Part shown: piece after piece, positions 11,101 through 20,773 of the stretch
How positions within the stretch are numbered: position 1 is the first letter of the stretch
Layout of the letters: each line of letters starts with the position of its first letter
Source of the DNA: Agaricus subrufescens
Taxonomy: Eukaryota; Basidiomycota; Agaricomycetes; Agaricales; Agaricaceae
Direction: 5' to 3'
Assembly (NCBI GenBank): GCA_029945375.1
Contig: CM057059.1
Location: 682,001 to 746,000, forward strand
Length of the DNA stretch: 64,000 nucleotides
Translations under genes and position numbers: made by a program
Notes under the pieces: model-generated
Seen by the model: the letters and a program-made list of their open reading frames with translations, nothing else
Told to the model about the DNA's origin: nothing
Database searches by the model: none

Positions 11101-11369
11101 TTTGCTATCAAACCAGCTGCGTATTGCCATCCAACTCGAGCTAACCCGGCGATTCGGATGTCTAAAAGCCGTTCTAGTCGGGTTTAACCTTTTTCCATCT
11201 GTGTCAATCCCTGAAATCCTGGCTCGTATTAGACCGCATGCTGCGCAAAGGCAGAGCTGCGCAATACACGGTAACTAAATATAGTTCTGACCATGAAGCG
11301 CAAAATTCAAAGAAACTGATGGATTTTATATTAGGTGTCAACCCGTGTTCATAGAAACTTCAGCCTGAG

Positions 11370-11379
11370 TATATAATAA
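11370..11379 (+). promoter_or_regulatory. TATA-like box of the small gene at 11426
   Basis: TATATAATAA lies about 50 bases before the ATG, nearly the same spacing as in the paralogue at 10025. Confidence 0.55.
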
Positions 11380-11425
11380 CCCCTTTTTTTCCAAGTCCCT
11401 TCTCAAGATCCCAAGTCAGGCCAAC

Positions 11426-11953
11426 ATGATCAAAACTGCTTCCCCTCCCTCGTATTCTCCCCCTCAACCCGAACATGCTGAAGTTCCTGCCCCATCATCA
11501 TCTAACATCACGGTACACCCAAGTACACCCAGTTCTCTATTCAAAGATCCAGAATTACAAGAAGCCGAGTGGCAAGCGTCACTATTACAGAACCTCGAGC
11601 ATCAAATAAGCTGGTATCAACATCATGCGAGGGAGGGTAAAATAACCAAACGAGACGTGGAAGGGGTGGCTCAAGCCATGGATAAAATTGCCGAAAACCA
11701 TACAGATCACAAAGTAAAAGCAGAGTGGAAAAAAAAGGCGAAAAGGTTTAGAAAGGCTAGCCCAAAGGAACGTGAGGGAGCCTTACAAGGGGCTGCCAAA
11801 GGGCTTTTGATACTCGTGACATCGCCATTCTACTTCGTTTGGGCGACATTCCATGTTTCAGGCGCACTCTTGAATGGGATGGGGTCCGCTTTAAAAGGTG
11901 TGGGCCTGGTAGCGAAGAAAATGGCTTATACAGGGGGCTCTTTCAAGGGCTGA
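11426..11953 (+). CDS. Small protein with glycine-rich hydrophobic C-terminus (paralogue B2)
   Basis: Single exon, 175 aa. A proline-rich head (PPSYSPPQPEHAEVPAPS) is followed by a helical charged block that aligns with the genes at 10025 and 15762: EWQASLLQNLEHQISWYQ, DHKVKAEWKKKAKRF and ASPKEREGAL. The hydrophobic tail covers residues about 128-165 (LLILVTSPFYFVWATF, then GALLNGMGSALKGVG). No signal peptide is seen. It is tandem with 10025 and has a similar TATA position, as expected for a local duplication. The function is unknown. A membrane-associated helical protein is the most that can be inferred. Confidence 0.85.
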   Translation: MIKTASPPSYSPPQPEHAEVPAPSSSNITVHPSTPSSLFKDPELQEAEWQASLLQNLEHQISWYQHHAREGKITKRDVEGVAQAMDKIAENHTDHKVKAEWKKKAKRFRKASPKEREGALQGAAKGLLILVTSPFYFVWATFHVSGALLNGMGSALKGVGLVAKKMAYTGGSFKG

Positions 11954-13158
11954 CCCGTGCCTGTGAACGCGACCTTGAATAGGCCGTATGGGATACAGGT
12001 AAGTAGTTGATTGTTATATTAACCTTAGTTGAAATGTATTGATTTTCCCAGGTTTTGATTTTAGATTGTACTTTGAGTAGTTAGTAGCCGTTCTGTTCGT
12101 TATCAAGATGGTGATAGTGTCGCTTCATCTCGGATATTGTATTAGTATATGATACTGCCCGACATATGGACTACGTTTGTAATTTTGCATGGATCCGCCA
12201 CCGGGCCAAACTTTCACAAAGAGGATTAGTTCCTGTCAGCTGTCGGTTTCCTCTCCGCCTTCAATATTTTCCACTGGCACGCCACCCGGTGCAGCAAGTC
12301 ATAAAAACGACACAGCCGGTTGTAGGCTCCGACGACTTCATGATATGCCTTACGAAGACGAAGTACCTAGGAACGAGTTACTTCTCTTGAGGCACTAATT
12401 TCCGGAACGGCGCCGGCTCGGACGCTTGGCCTTTTTTTAGGCAGGATTAAAAATATGTCTATAGCCTCGTGGAGAGTGGTACACAGTATCGCCGTGCCCG
12501 CGAGTGGGAATATGAGGCAAACGTTTCAGGATGATATATGATTGACATCATTGATGGATCAGCCCATCTTCACTCATGAAATATGACAGGTACCTGCAAA
12601 CCGACTTAATGACGATGCGCAGCAATCACTACAAATCAACGAATACTGAGTATTAATAATAGTAAAATATGGGTAATCAGTGAATGTCGTAAGAATGAAC
12701 GTGAAGATGATAACGAGCGTGAGGTGATAATGAGTGTGTAAGGCGATAGTGAATGTGAGTATGATGAACCAAAATAGTAGAATAGTGTTGGCATTTCTAT
12801 GAGAACGAAGAGAGGAAAACGGCAAGGAAGCAATAGAATGAGGTGGGAAGAGAAAGATGGAGTCGGTCGCAGCGTCTCTCGAGAACGAATTTCTAAATAG
12901 ATAAGAATCCGAGCAAGTCCATGAAAGAAGTTCTCGAGAGACGCAGAGAACCTAGAGAGAGGGGAAGGTCAATGAAAGGAGAGTCAGAAGTAAGAGCAAC
13001 ATACGTCTTCATCTTTCCCTTCCTACTTCCCTCCGCTCCTTCCTTACTCCTTTTCCTCCCCCCTCCTCCTCCTCCTCCTTTCTTTCTCTCCTTTTTTGTT
13101 TTATTTTTATATCACTTTGTTTTCCTTCTTCAACGCAAAAGAGACTCGGTGACGATGA
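11954..13158. other. Gene-poor stretch with simple-sequence tracts
   Basis: I see no supported gene. About 12660-12780 is a low-complexity GTGA/ATGA-like run. About 13005-13130 is a dense C/T tract. It separates the plus-strand pair (10025, 11426) from the minus-strand small genes. Confidence 0.5.
13005..13130 (+). repeat. Polypyrimidine tract downstream of a small gene
   Basis: Nearly uninterrupted C and T on the plus strand, just past the 3' end of the minus-strand gene 13159-13540. A similar tract at about 45-115 follows the paralogue at 195-768, preceded in both places by a related ACGTAC/ACATACGTC stretch. It may be a conserved 3' untranslated segment. Confidence 0.6.
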
Positions 13159-13540
13159 TCAGAAGCATAGATTTGGCTGGTAATAGTCCTGGCGCTCGCG
13201 GCAATTCTTAATCAACATCCCAATTCCTGAGATGGTTTTGCCGATACCAATAGCGCAATGACCGATTGCGACGAGCAGCGACCCTGCAGCGTACAGGACG
13301 GCACTAAATACTTGCTGCGCTCCCTCCTTTATCTTTTGCATGCCATTTTGGCGGGCTGCAATGCGGAATGGAGTTCCATCTCCGCGATAGTATGGAGGAC
13401 TGCGGTCGGCCTGCCAACTGTATAAATAAGAGTGAGCGACATATTTAACATGACTTGATTGCAACAATGATCGAAAAGCCGGTTACTAACCAAGGCGCAC
13501 AGTCAGTCAGGTTGTTGTAGAGGGTAGTATCAATGATCAT
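13159..13540 (-). CDS. Small protein with glycine-rich hydrophobic C-terminus (paralogue A2)
   Basis: Two exons, 13540..13491 and 13417..13159, joined in phase (GTTAGT donor, ATACAG acceptor), give about 102 aa. It starts MIIDTTLYNN, continues SPPYYRGDGTPF, and ends in a hydrophobic G/A-rich stretch (LLVAIGHCAIGIGKTISGIG) and a polar tail. It is the closest relative of the gene at 195-768, sharing the MIID start, the TPF block and the GMQxIxEGxQ motif. The intron sits at a comparable place, in the same phase. Flanking DNA on both sides is also shared, so both arose by segmental duplication. The function is unknown. Confidence 0.72.
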
Positions 13541-14894
13541 AGACGGAATGAATGGGTAGCTTAGAGAGAGATATCCGCAGTCCCTACCTTTATTATCACA
13601 TCTCCCGGCATCATTTAACAGCAATCGTTCGTCAGCCTTCGACTTCGAAATTAGCGACTAGTACCTAATCCGGAGAGTGCTTCTCACGCACTACAAGAGC
13701 CTGTAACCTGATATCCGCCTTTACAAGCCTGTTCACTGACCCCGAAGAGGGAAAGTTCTCAAGTATCAGTTTATGAAGAAGCGGAAGATTTGGGATACCT
13801 TGAACTTGCTATTCAGCTAGAAAATAAAAGACATAACAATTGATCAACGTGCCCATCACATTGTTGGCGAGGTGGCTGATAAAAATAGGACGGAAGGTGA
13901 TAAGCAGGTGTCAAGAGTCCAGAAATGTCGAACTCGCATTTTCGGCGGAAAATACTTTTTTTGGATTGTTAGTAACCGTCGGCTAATCTGAACATAATGC
14001 CCCTCGAAAAAACAGTAACTTCGGAGCCACTTTACTGATCTTGGGGTTTACGCAAATGAAGAGCAACTTCTTGACAACGGATCCTGGTACACTTACATTT
14101 TGTGGAGCACATTCAAAAGCCTCCCCGAGCCTCCCCCTCCTCCACACGTGAGTATAGTGTGTGGTTATAAGAATAGAACATTGTTATGCGAGGCTTTTGG
14201 TAATGCGCCGGAAGGGGTGCCAAGTGGACGATCGATATACCTAGGTGAGTATATAAACGTTGAGCAGGTAGCACTGTCGAAACAATATAGAATCAATGAA
14301 TGACGCAAAGTGGGAATAGGGACAAATCTAGTTGGGTTTGTTTTCAAGGATCCAGGTATTGAAGCGTGTTGCATAGCACTATCGCTGCTCCAGGCACGCT
14401 TTTTACGAGAAGAGGAGACGCGCTTACCCGCCATCACGCGATGATCCGTCTTAGTGCTTGACATTAAATGGAAATTCGGACTTTCAATAGACTTCGGACT
14501 TGCACTCGCGCACTGCTCAGAAGTGGCACTGGTATGCTAGCTTGTTTATGACAGATGGAGTATCCCCAAAGGGTCGTAAGTATGGAAGTTTAAGCTGCTC
14601 GAGATGGGTTAAACAGAAGGATTTTTTTTTCTTTCTCGACGCGTATCAAATAGTAACATTTCCGAATTAGGTTAGACTACCATACAACTAGTAGCGGATC
14701 GCAACTAGAAATTTCAGAGAAGATGTTTCCCAACTCTACAAATGTCTCTGTGTGTTATAACAATACTACAGCCAACGCTACGCTCCACAGCAAGTCGACA
14801 ATCAGTGCTAGCGAGTGCTCACTACACCTCGAAATAGATTGATCTCCGGTGATCATCAATGCATCGATCGGCTACTTGGGGCTCAATTCCCAAA
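13541..14894. other. Intergenic stretch, no gene seen
   Basis: About 13630-13750 resembles about 1025-1100 (both contain TGATATCCGCCT and AAGCCTGTT), i.e. the upstream flank of the paralogue at 195-768. Nothing else is recognised. Confidence 0.5.
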
Positions 14895-15372
14895 TTAGCA
14901 CCCATTCCCCCGACATTCCTTTCCACCTCCAAACCCTTTGACCATGGACCCAACCCCGAATAATACACCTCCTGCGGCTGACAATGCTCCACCCAGAAGA
15001 AAGAATGGTGTAGCCAATAACTTGGTTACTTTGAATCGTTTGCCACTTGGTTCTTCTGAACCCTTTCCGTCACGGTCGGCGTGTGTGCGTTCATGTGTGC
15101 GTTCATGAGTACGGTCGTGTCCTCCGACTCGATCGTATGTGCTACTCCTCCTAGGACCATTAGGCCTATGATGTGTGGTATGGTGTGTCGCCTTGGCTTC
15201 CGTATGATGACCATCTGCTATTCCTTTTGTCAACTTTGGTGCTCGTTACTTTATGCAATTTCAACTCACCTCCAGTGCTTGCGTGTTTATGGTGTGTTCT
15301 CGCATGGTGCTTCTCCTTTGGTGCAGACTGATCATGACTGGAGGTTTCTGGTGTCGAGGATAGAGTGGCCAT
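14895..15372 (-). CDS. Histidine-rich small protein with glycine-rich hydrophobic C-terminus
   Basis: Two exons, 15372..15270 and 15223..14895, joined in phase (GTGAGT donor, AAAAG acceptor), give about 143 aa. Residues 1-100 are polar and very rich in histidine and threonine, with a short repeat THERTHERTH encoded by a DNA repeat. Residues about 105-140 form the family tail LLATPFFLLGGALSAAGGVL followed by GVGSMVKGFGGG. The tail matches the one at 10025 (LLATPFLAVGAALL). The N-terminal half does not align with other members, so this looks like a conserved tail attached to a different head. Metal binding by the His-rich part is possible but only an inference. Confidence 0.7.
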
Positions 15373-15761
15373 GTTGGTTCGAATAGAGAAGGTTGGGATA
15401 ACCCACTGGCACTCCGAACTCGAGGTCTTGAATACCGTTTTTCGTGTCACCTGATTGATAGTCGCTTATCGCGTAAAATAACTCGGTCAACTTGACATCA
15501 ATTGGCGTAAAGTACGAATTGAACATCGTCCAAAACCAGTGGCGCATTTAAGTGGAGTTCGTACATTGTCTGGTATATACAGTGACACTGCGAGATAAAG
15601 AGTTGCTATTACAATCTCGGCGGCGGACAGAAAACAGCTACTACTCAAAAGTTCCATAAAAAACTAGGACCTTGGAGGAATCAGCTCGACTCGGTAGTAG
15701 TTCAATTGTTTACTACTCACCTACGTGCTTGATGTTGTCTTCACAGGTGCGGGGGGAATGG

Positions 15762-16346
15762 TCAGCGTTTGAAGAAAGGACCCCCCTTATAAGTCAGTCT
15801 CTTCGTCAGCTGCCCCGTAGTCTTCAAAAAGAACGCCATCCCGTCAAAGATCTCCCCCGTGGCATGGAATATCGTCCCCACAATATAAAACGGCAATGTC
15901 AGGAGGATCAAAAATCCTTTAAGGAACGCCACCACAAAATTTTCTCGTTCCTTTGGTTGAGATTTTCTGAACTTTTTAGCGGTTTTCCTCCATTGAGCTT
16001 TTACTTTAGGATCGCTATGGCTGTCGGCGATGTTTTCCATGGCTTGAGCTACTCTTTCTGCGCTTTCTTGTTCGGTTTCTCCCCCATCCCTCGCATTGTT
16101 TTGGTACGAGATCATTTGTTGTTCGAAGTTTTGTAGTGAGGATTGCCATTGGGCTTCTTCGTCTGAGCCTGTGTGGAAGGGGTTGTTGGATGGGCTAGCT
16201 TGATCGATTAAGGGAGCGGGATGGGAGGGAGGGGGTGGGGAGGGGGCGGGAGGGTCCTTGACATCGGGTGGGAATGATGTACGCATGGAATCGGTGGAGG
16301 GGTAGGGTGGAGGAGTGGTAGGTCCGGCCATGTTTGTCAAGGACAA
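15762..16346 (-). CDS. Small protein with glycine-rich hydrophobic C-terminus (paralogue B3)
   Basis: Single exon, 194 aa; the second ATG at 16331 (MAGPTTPPPYPS) may be the real start. A proline-rich head is followed by a helical block EAQWQSSLQNFEQQMISYQ, then DPKVKAQWRKTAKKF, and a hydrophobic tail (FLILLTLPFYIVGTIFHATG) ending in LTYKGGPFFKR. The tail aligns closely with the gene at 11426, which ends MAYTGGSFKG. No signal peptide is seen. It is the last member of the cluster. The function is unknown. Confidence 0.85.
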   Translation of the reverse strand: MSLTNMAGPTTPPPYPSTDSMRTSFPPDVKDPPAPSPPPPSHPAPLIDQASPSNNPFHTGSDEEAQWQSSLQNFEQQMISYQNNARDGGETEQESAERVAQAMENIADSHSDPKVKAQWRKTAKKFRKSQPKERENFVVAFLKGFLILLTLPFYIVGTIFHATGEIFDGMAFFLKTTGQLTKRLTYKGGPFFKR

Positions 16347-17194
16347 AAGATAAGGATGAAAGTTGTGTTTTCCCTCCGGTTCTTATCCCCCGAGTCATTC
16401 ATTATATACATTAGACAACAGTTGATATCCGAAATAACGGTTTTCACCATCGTTTTTGTGATTTCGCGGCCGGATATTCGGCAACGAGGGTCTTGCTGGT
16501 TTTGTTGTTCTACACATGACAGTTTGGATCACTGCGCACTGCGCAGCAAGGATCCTGCTTCTCCGCAGTACGAGTGTGACATTTAAACTACCTCTTTCTT
16601 GATATGGGATTGGACATTGGCGAGTTGAAATGAATGGAAGAAGAATTTTTCCAGGGGGGGGTTTTCTGATATGGGGTTAATTGAATGTGGTCACAGGGTA
16701 TCGAAACCGCAGTCGTGGTTTTTTCCCCGAAAAGTTGGTTGGTAACACGTACATTACGCAGTCGACGTCCCCGAGGACGTGTGGAACGCTTTCAATGTGT
16801 GTAGTGTCGTCAACGTTTCAGATTTTTCGCGGCCGCTTATTTAGATGTCTGAGTGACTTTGACGACGGCACCTTTTGTACAAAGTTTGATTTCGCTATAA
16901 ATGCCCTCGAGGAGAATAAATCGAGATAGGCATTCTGTGTCGATCCAGAGTGATCATGGTTGTCTGTCTTCCTGCCTTCGAACCGATTGATGTATCACTG
17001 AGAGCTGAGCCAGACTGGCTGATAGATTCGACCAAGATATTACAAAAGAAAGCAAGAAATGACTCTTTACAAGTATAACGAAGCATTGCAAGACAACAAG
17101 CAGTCGGCGAGAGACCAGACGCGGCAAATCATAAAGCCGTAAACCAGGAACAGAAGTTCTAGAGATATATGCGGGCAAGCGAGGCCTAGCGCAA
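16347..17194. other. Intergenic stretch, nothing recognised
   Basis: No gene-like frame with motif or splice support. It marks the boundary between the small-protein/STAND cluster and the next block. Confidence 0.5.
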
Positions 17195-18539
17195 TCAGTT
17201 ACATTTGTTATCCGGTATGTCCCAAAGTCCATAGACGCCTAATTTGGGCTGGGCGTAGAGTATAATCATCAGAGGGAAACATTGTCAAACTGAAATAGAT
17301 TCTGGACGTACTGAATAGGCGCATTCATTCGGGGATTCGTAAGTTCGACCGAACATTATTTGAGGAGTGGTGTTACACATCTCGACCCAGTTGGATTTTA
17401 ATTTGTTGGAATCGAGATAGCCTTCCAAGCTGGCTTCGTATCGCTGAGGGAGTGTCAAACATAGAATTTGGATACCAGTGGTCGTGCACTTACACGAATG
17501 CCGGATTGACGTCCGACGCAGCCCTTGAAAAAGCGTGAGCTTGGGAACGAGGTAGGCGCGGTGAACTTACATAGTCTTTAGTTGCTCCCCACCAGGGTCT
17601 ACAAGAGGACTCGTTGTCGATGTACCAGATACCCGTCATTTGACCTCCCTACGAGGGGTGAGTATATCTGGGAGATCAAAATCAGAGCGTACTCACGATG
17701 TGGCGACATTCAGTCGGCAGAACATCCTTTTGATGAATACGAATAGGGGTCTCCATACAAGCGGTATACGGATCCCAAGAAATGGGAGCATACTCGAGAG
17801 GAGCCCTGTAACGAGCGGTGCCATACTCCACACAGGGCTCCTCGTCCGGAAGGATGGGACCCCATTTGATGAGCGGACGCTGGCGCTCTCTGTCTTCGGC
17901 CTCGCGTTTTTGGCGTTCTTCCTCCCATTGACGGCGTTCTTCTAGTAATTCCTTACGACGTTCTTTGATTTGATTTTCTTCAGCCTCGATGTCGCGACGC
18001 AACTTTTCGAGCTGAATATAATCAGAATGCCACTGCCGTTGCAGTGCCTCCCTGTTTACATCCAGCCGTTTCATAGTCGCGTGGTGCTGTTGAATCTCGC
18101 GTTCCTGTTCTCGGCGGATACGATCAAGAGCGTCATGGTGTTCATCAATCTCGTGTTGCTGTTCTTGACGTAGCTGGTACAGAGCGTGCTGAAACTGATT
18201 GATTTCGAGGTGGTGTTGTTCGCGTAGGTTGTCAAGGTCCTGTTGCACTTGGCGTTTTTCTAGGTCCCAATTGTCGCGGATTCTCTGACGTTCCTTTGGG
18301 TCGTAGAGAGAGCCCTCGAGGTTCTGATTGCCTCTGGCATACATGTATCCTACCAGCATGGAAAGGATGAAGATGAGAATGAGGCGTTTGTGGCCCTCAA
18401 GAAAGGGTTTGGGGGGCGCATCCGAGTCCTCTGCAAGCAAACTAGTCCTCTCGTTGTTGTCCTGGCGGCCCTGGTAGTACTGGCCTGCATTGTCAGCCAG
18501 GGGCTGGTAGGTCGGGGGAGTATTGTAGAGGGTAGGCAT
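17195..18539 (-). CDS. Coiled-coil single-pass membrane protein
   Basis: Five exons in phase: 18539..17697, 17648..17571, 17523..17494, 17443..17312 and 17248..17195 (about 378 aa). An N-terminal polar region is followed by one membrane segment at about residues 50-70 (LILIFILSMLVGYMYARG). Residues about 80-235 form a long charged coiled coil rich in E, Q, R and H. A C-terminal cysteine-containing domain follows, with YIDNESSCRPWWG, GCVGRQSGIR and a final GVYGLWDIPDNKCN. There is no signal peptide, so it is probably a type II membrane protein. I recall similar agaric proteins without assigned function. It is divergent from the aspartic protease, with 159 bases between the starts. Confidence 0.82.
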
Positions 18540-18698
18540 CTCTGGGCAGCACTGCCGTGGGGGCTGTTGGAGACGGGCCGAGGCTGTGCTGGGACGTGAT
18601 TGGCCCAGAGTTGGGGCGCTGCGGAGGACTCCATCCCGCTTTGTCTCTTAACTCTTACCGGTGGCAGGCATCCACCCTTTCCCTCCTTTCCTTCTCTC

Positions 18699-20618
18699 AT
18701 GCTTGCCCTCTCTCTCGCCACCCTCCTCGTCCTCCCCGCCCTCCCCTCCCGCGCTGACCCCATCCACATCGACATCGTCCAGCGGGCCCCAAGCGACCGC
18801 GATGCTTCCTATTATGCCGGCGTCGCTGAGAACATCCGCTCAAAGTACGGCTATGCAACCGCCTCTCAGCAGACCAGACGCGGTGTCCACGGTGTCCTCA
18901 GGCGTGGCAGCACAGGCAACCTCGAGATCCTGAATGAGGTTGGTTTCCTTGCTCTCGCCACCTCCAGCTCCCACTCATCTCGCTCTAGAACCAAGATGCT
19001 AGCTACCTTGGTGCTATAACTATAGGCACGCCGTAAGTTTTTTGTTCTTTTGTCTCCTCCCCTCTGGATGGCCCCATCTCCTGCCAAGCTTTTCTTGGCG
19101 AGTATCAACGGAGGCGGGTACGGGATCTGCAGTACTCACCTACGGCTTTGATGCAGGCCTCAAACCTTTAATGTCGTGCTGGATACCGGCTCATCTGACC
19201 TCTGGCTCGCCGATACGTCATGCAACTCATGTCCCCCGAACGCACACCTCTATGACGCTTCTAAATCCTCCTCAATCCAAACCAGTGCTGGCCAAACGAC
19301 TTCAATCCAATACGGTTCTGGAGATGTGGCAGGTACCATTGCCAGGGACACAGTTTCAATGGCTGGGTTTACTATCCAGAATCAGATTTTCTGTGGGTGG
19401 GATAATCTTGCGGACTTTCAGCCAACCTGACACCTCTTTTAGTACAAGCTGATCAGGTCTCGAAAGGTCTCGTAGATTCTCAGCTGTCAGGCATCATGGG
19501 TCTGGCCTTCGACGCTATTTCCAGCACACAATCTACACCTTTCTGGCAAGCCCTTTCCGAGAGTGGTCAGCTCGCGAACCAGGAGATGGGCTTTTGGTTA
19601 ACCAGGGCTCCAAATCAGCAGAGCCCAGACAGTGTCGTCCCCGGCGGTGTTTTCACTCTCGGAGGTGTCAACAACACCTTCATCAATGGTGATATCGATT
19701 TCGTCAATATGCCTGCCGGGACGCTGCCTTCTTTCTGGCTCCTCGATTTAGCTGGTGCGTGGCCCACGCAAGTGTTCCCTTGTTCATGCTTCTGATATAG
19801 TTGCAGATATCAAGATCCAAGGCCAATCTATCTCAATTTCTTCTGGACTTTCAGCCATTGACACTGGTACAACTTTGATCGGTGGCCCAACTGACGAGGT
19901 AGCCAAGGTCTGGAGTGCTGTACCCAATTCCCAGGAAATAGGATCGGCTATGCCTGGTTTCTGGGATTTCCGTAAGTGACGCTTACTAAAAAATCGGCCG
20001 ATCTAACAACTTGTATACAGCATGCGACACAGACATAGAGGTCTCTTTGTCTTTTGGCTCCAAGTCATGGTCTATCAGTCCGCAGGATATGAACCTCGGT
20101 GCTATTGATAGACAAGGTCAACGTTGCGTTGGCGGGATCTTCGACCTCAGCCTTGGCAGTAATATTGAAGCCGGGAATTCTGGCAACCCACAGTGGGTCA
20201 TCGGTGATACCTTCTTGGTGAGCTCCTGCCCTCTTGGCTAGTATGTCATGCATTGCTCATTTTCTATTTAGAAAAACGTCTACTCAGTCTACCGCGCTAA
20301 TCCACCTTCTGTCGGATTTGCGTCACTGTCTGCCGCAGCGGGGGGTTCAGGTACGGCACTCATTTTTCCCAACGCCCTGCTTTGTTTACAAAACTTGTCT
20401 TTCAACAGGCGCAGGAGGAGGAGGAGGATCACAAAACAACTCAAACGGAGGTGGCTCAAGTGCGTTCATGGATTTTTACTTTTTGCTTGGTGCTAACATT
20501 TACTCTCGGGGCAGAGAATTCAGACAATGCGGCCCTTTACGTCTCTGCAGATACCGTAATGACATTGGTATCCGTTTTATCTGCTGGACTTCTATCTGTT
20601 TTATCTGGAGTGATTTAA
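18699..20618 (+). CDS. Secreted pepsin-like aspartic protease (A1 family), probably GPI-anchored
   Basis: Nine exons fit in phase: 18699-18938, 18989-19032, 19157-19392, 19443-19754, 19807-19971, 20021-20217, 20272-20350, 20409-20459 and 20515-20618 (about 475 aa). It has a signal peptide MLALSLATLLVLPALPSRA and a propeptide. Both catalytic motifs are present: VVLDTGSSDLW and AIDTGTTLIGG. The flap region is YGSGDVAGTIARD and the C-terminal lobe has WVIGDTFL. After the catalytic domain comes a glycine/serine/asparagine linker (GAGGGGGSQNNSNGGGS). The protein ends with a hydrophobic stretch that runs to the stop, as in GPI-anchor signals of yapsin-like proteases. Activity is expected outside the plasma membrane or in the wall. 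Confidence 0.92.
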
Positions 20619-20773
20619 AGCTGCTCATGTACATAACCCTGGATATTATTAGAATACTGATCTATTTTATTAATTTACCCACGATGGACATTCATGTGAC
20701 CAAAACGCGTCGATGTTGCGCGTCCCCGAAAAGGAAATCGTAAGAACGGCTTGTTCTCAACATCCTATAAAGA

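Larger units (their letters stand above)
10604..11425. other. Intergenic stretch holding a decayed family member
   Basis: The only recognisable content is the short relic at about 11030-11100 and a TATA-like box near 11370. Confidence 0.5.

Noticed and set aside
12921..13211. Open frame of 96 codons with proline/leucine/phenylalanine runs
   Set aside because: It is a translation of the C/T simple-sequence tract and overlaps the 3' end of an opposite-strand gene.
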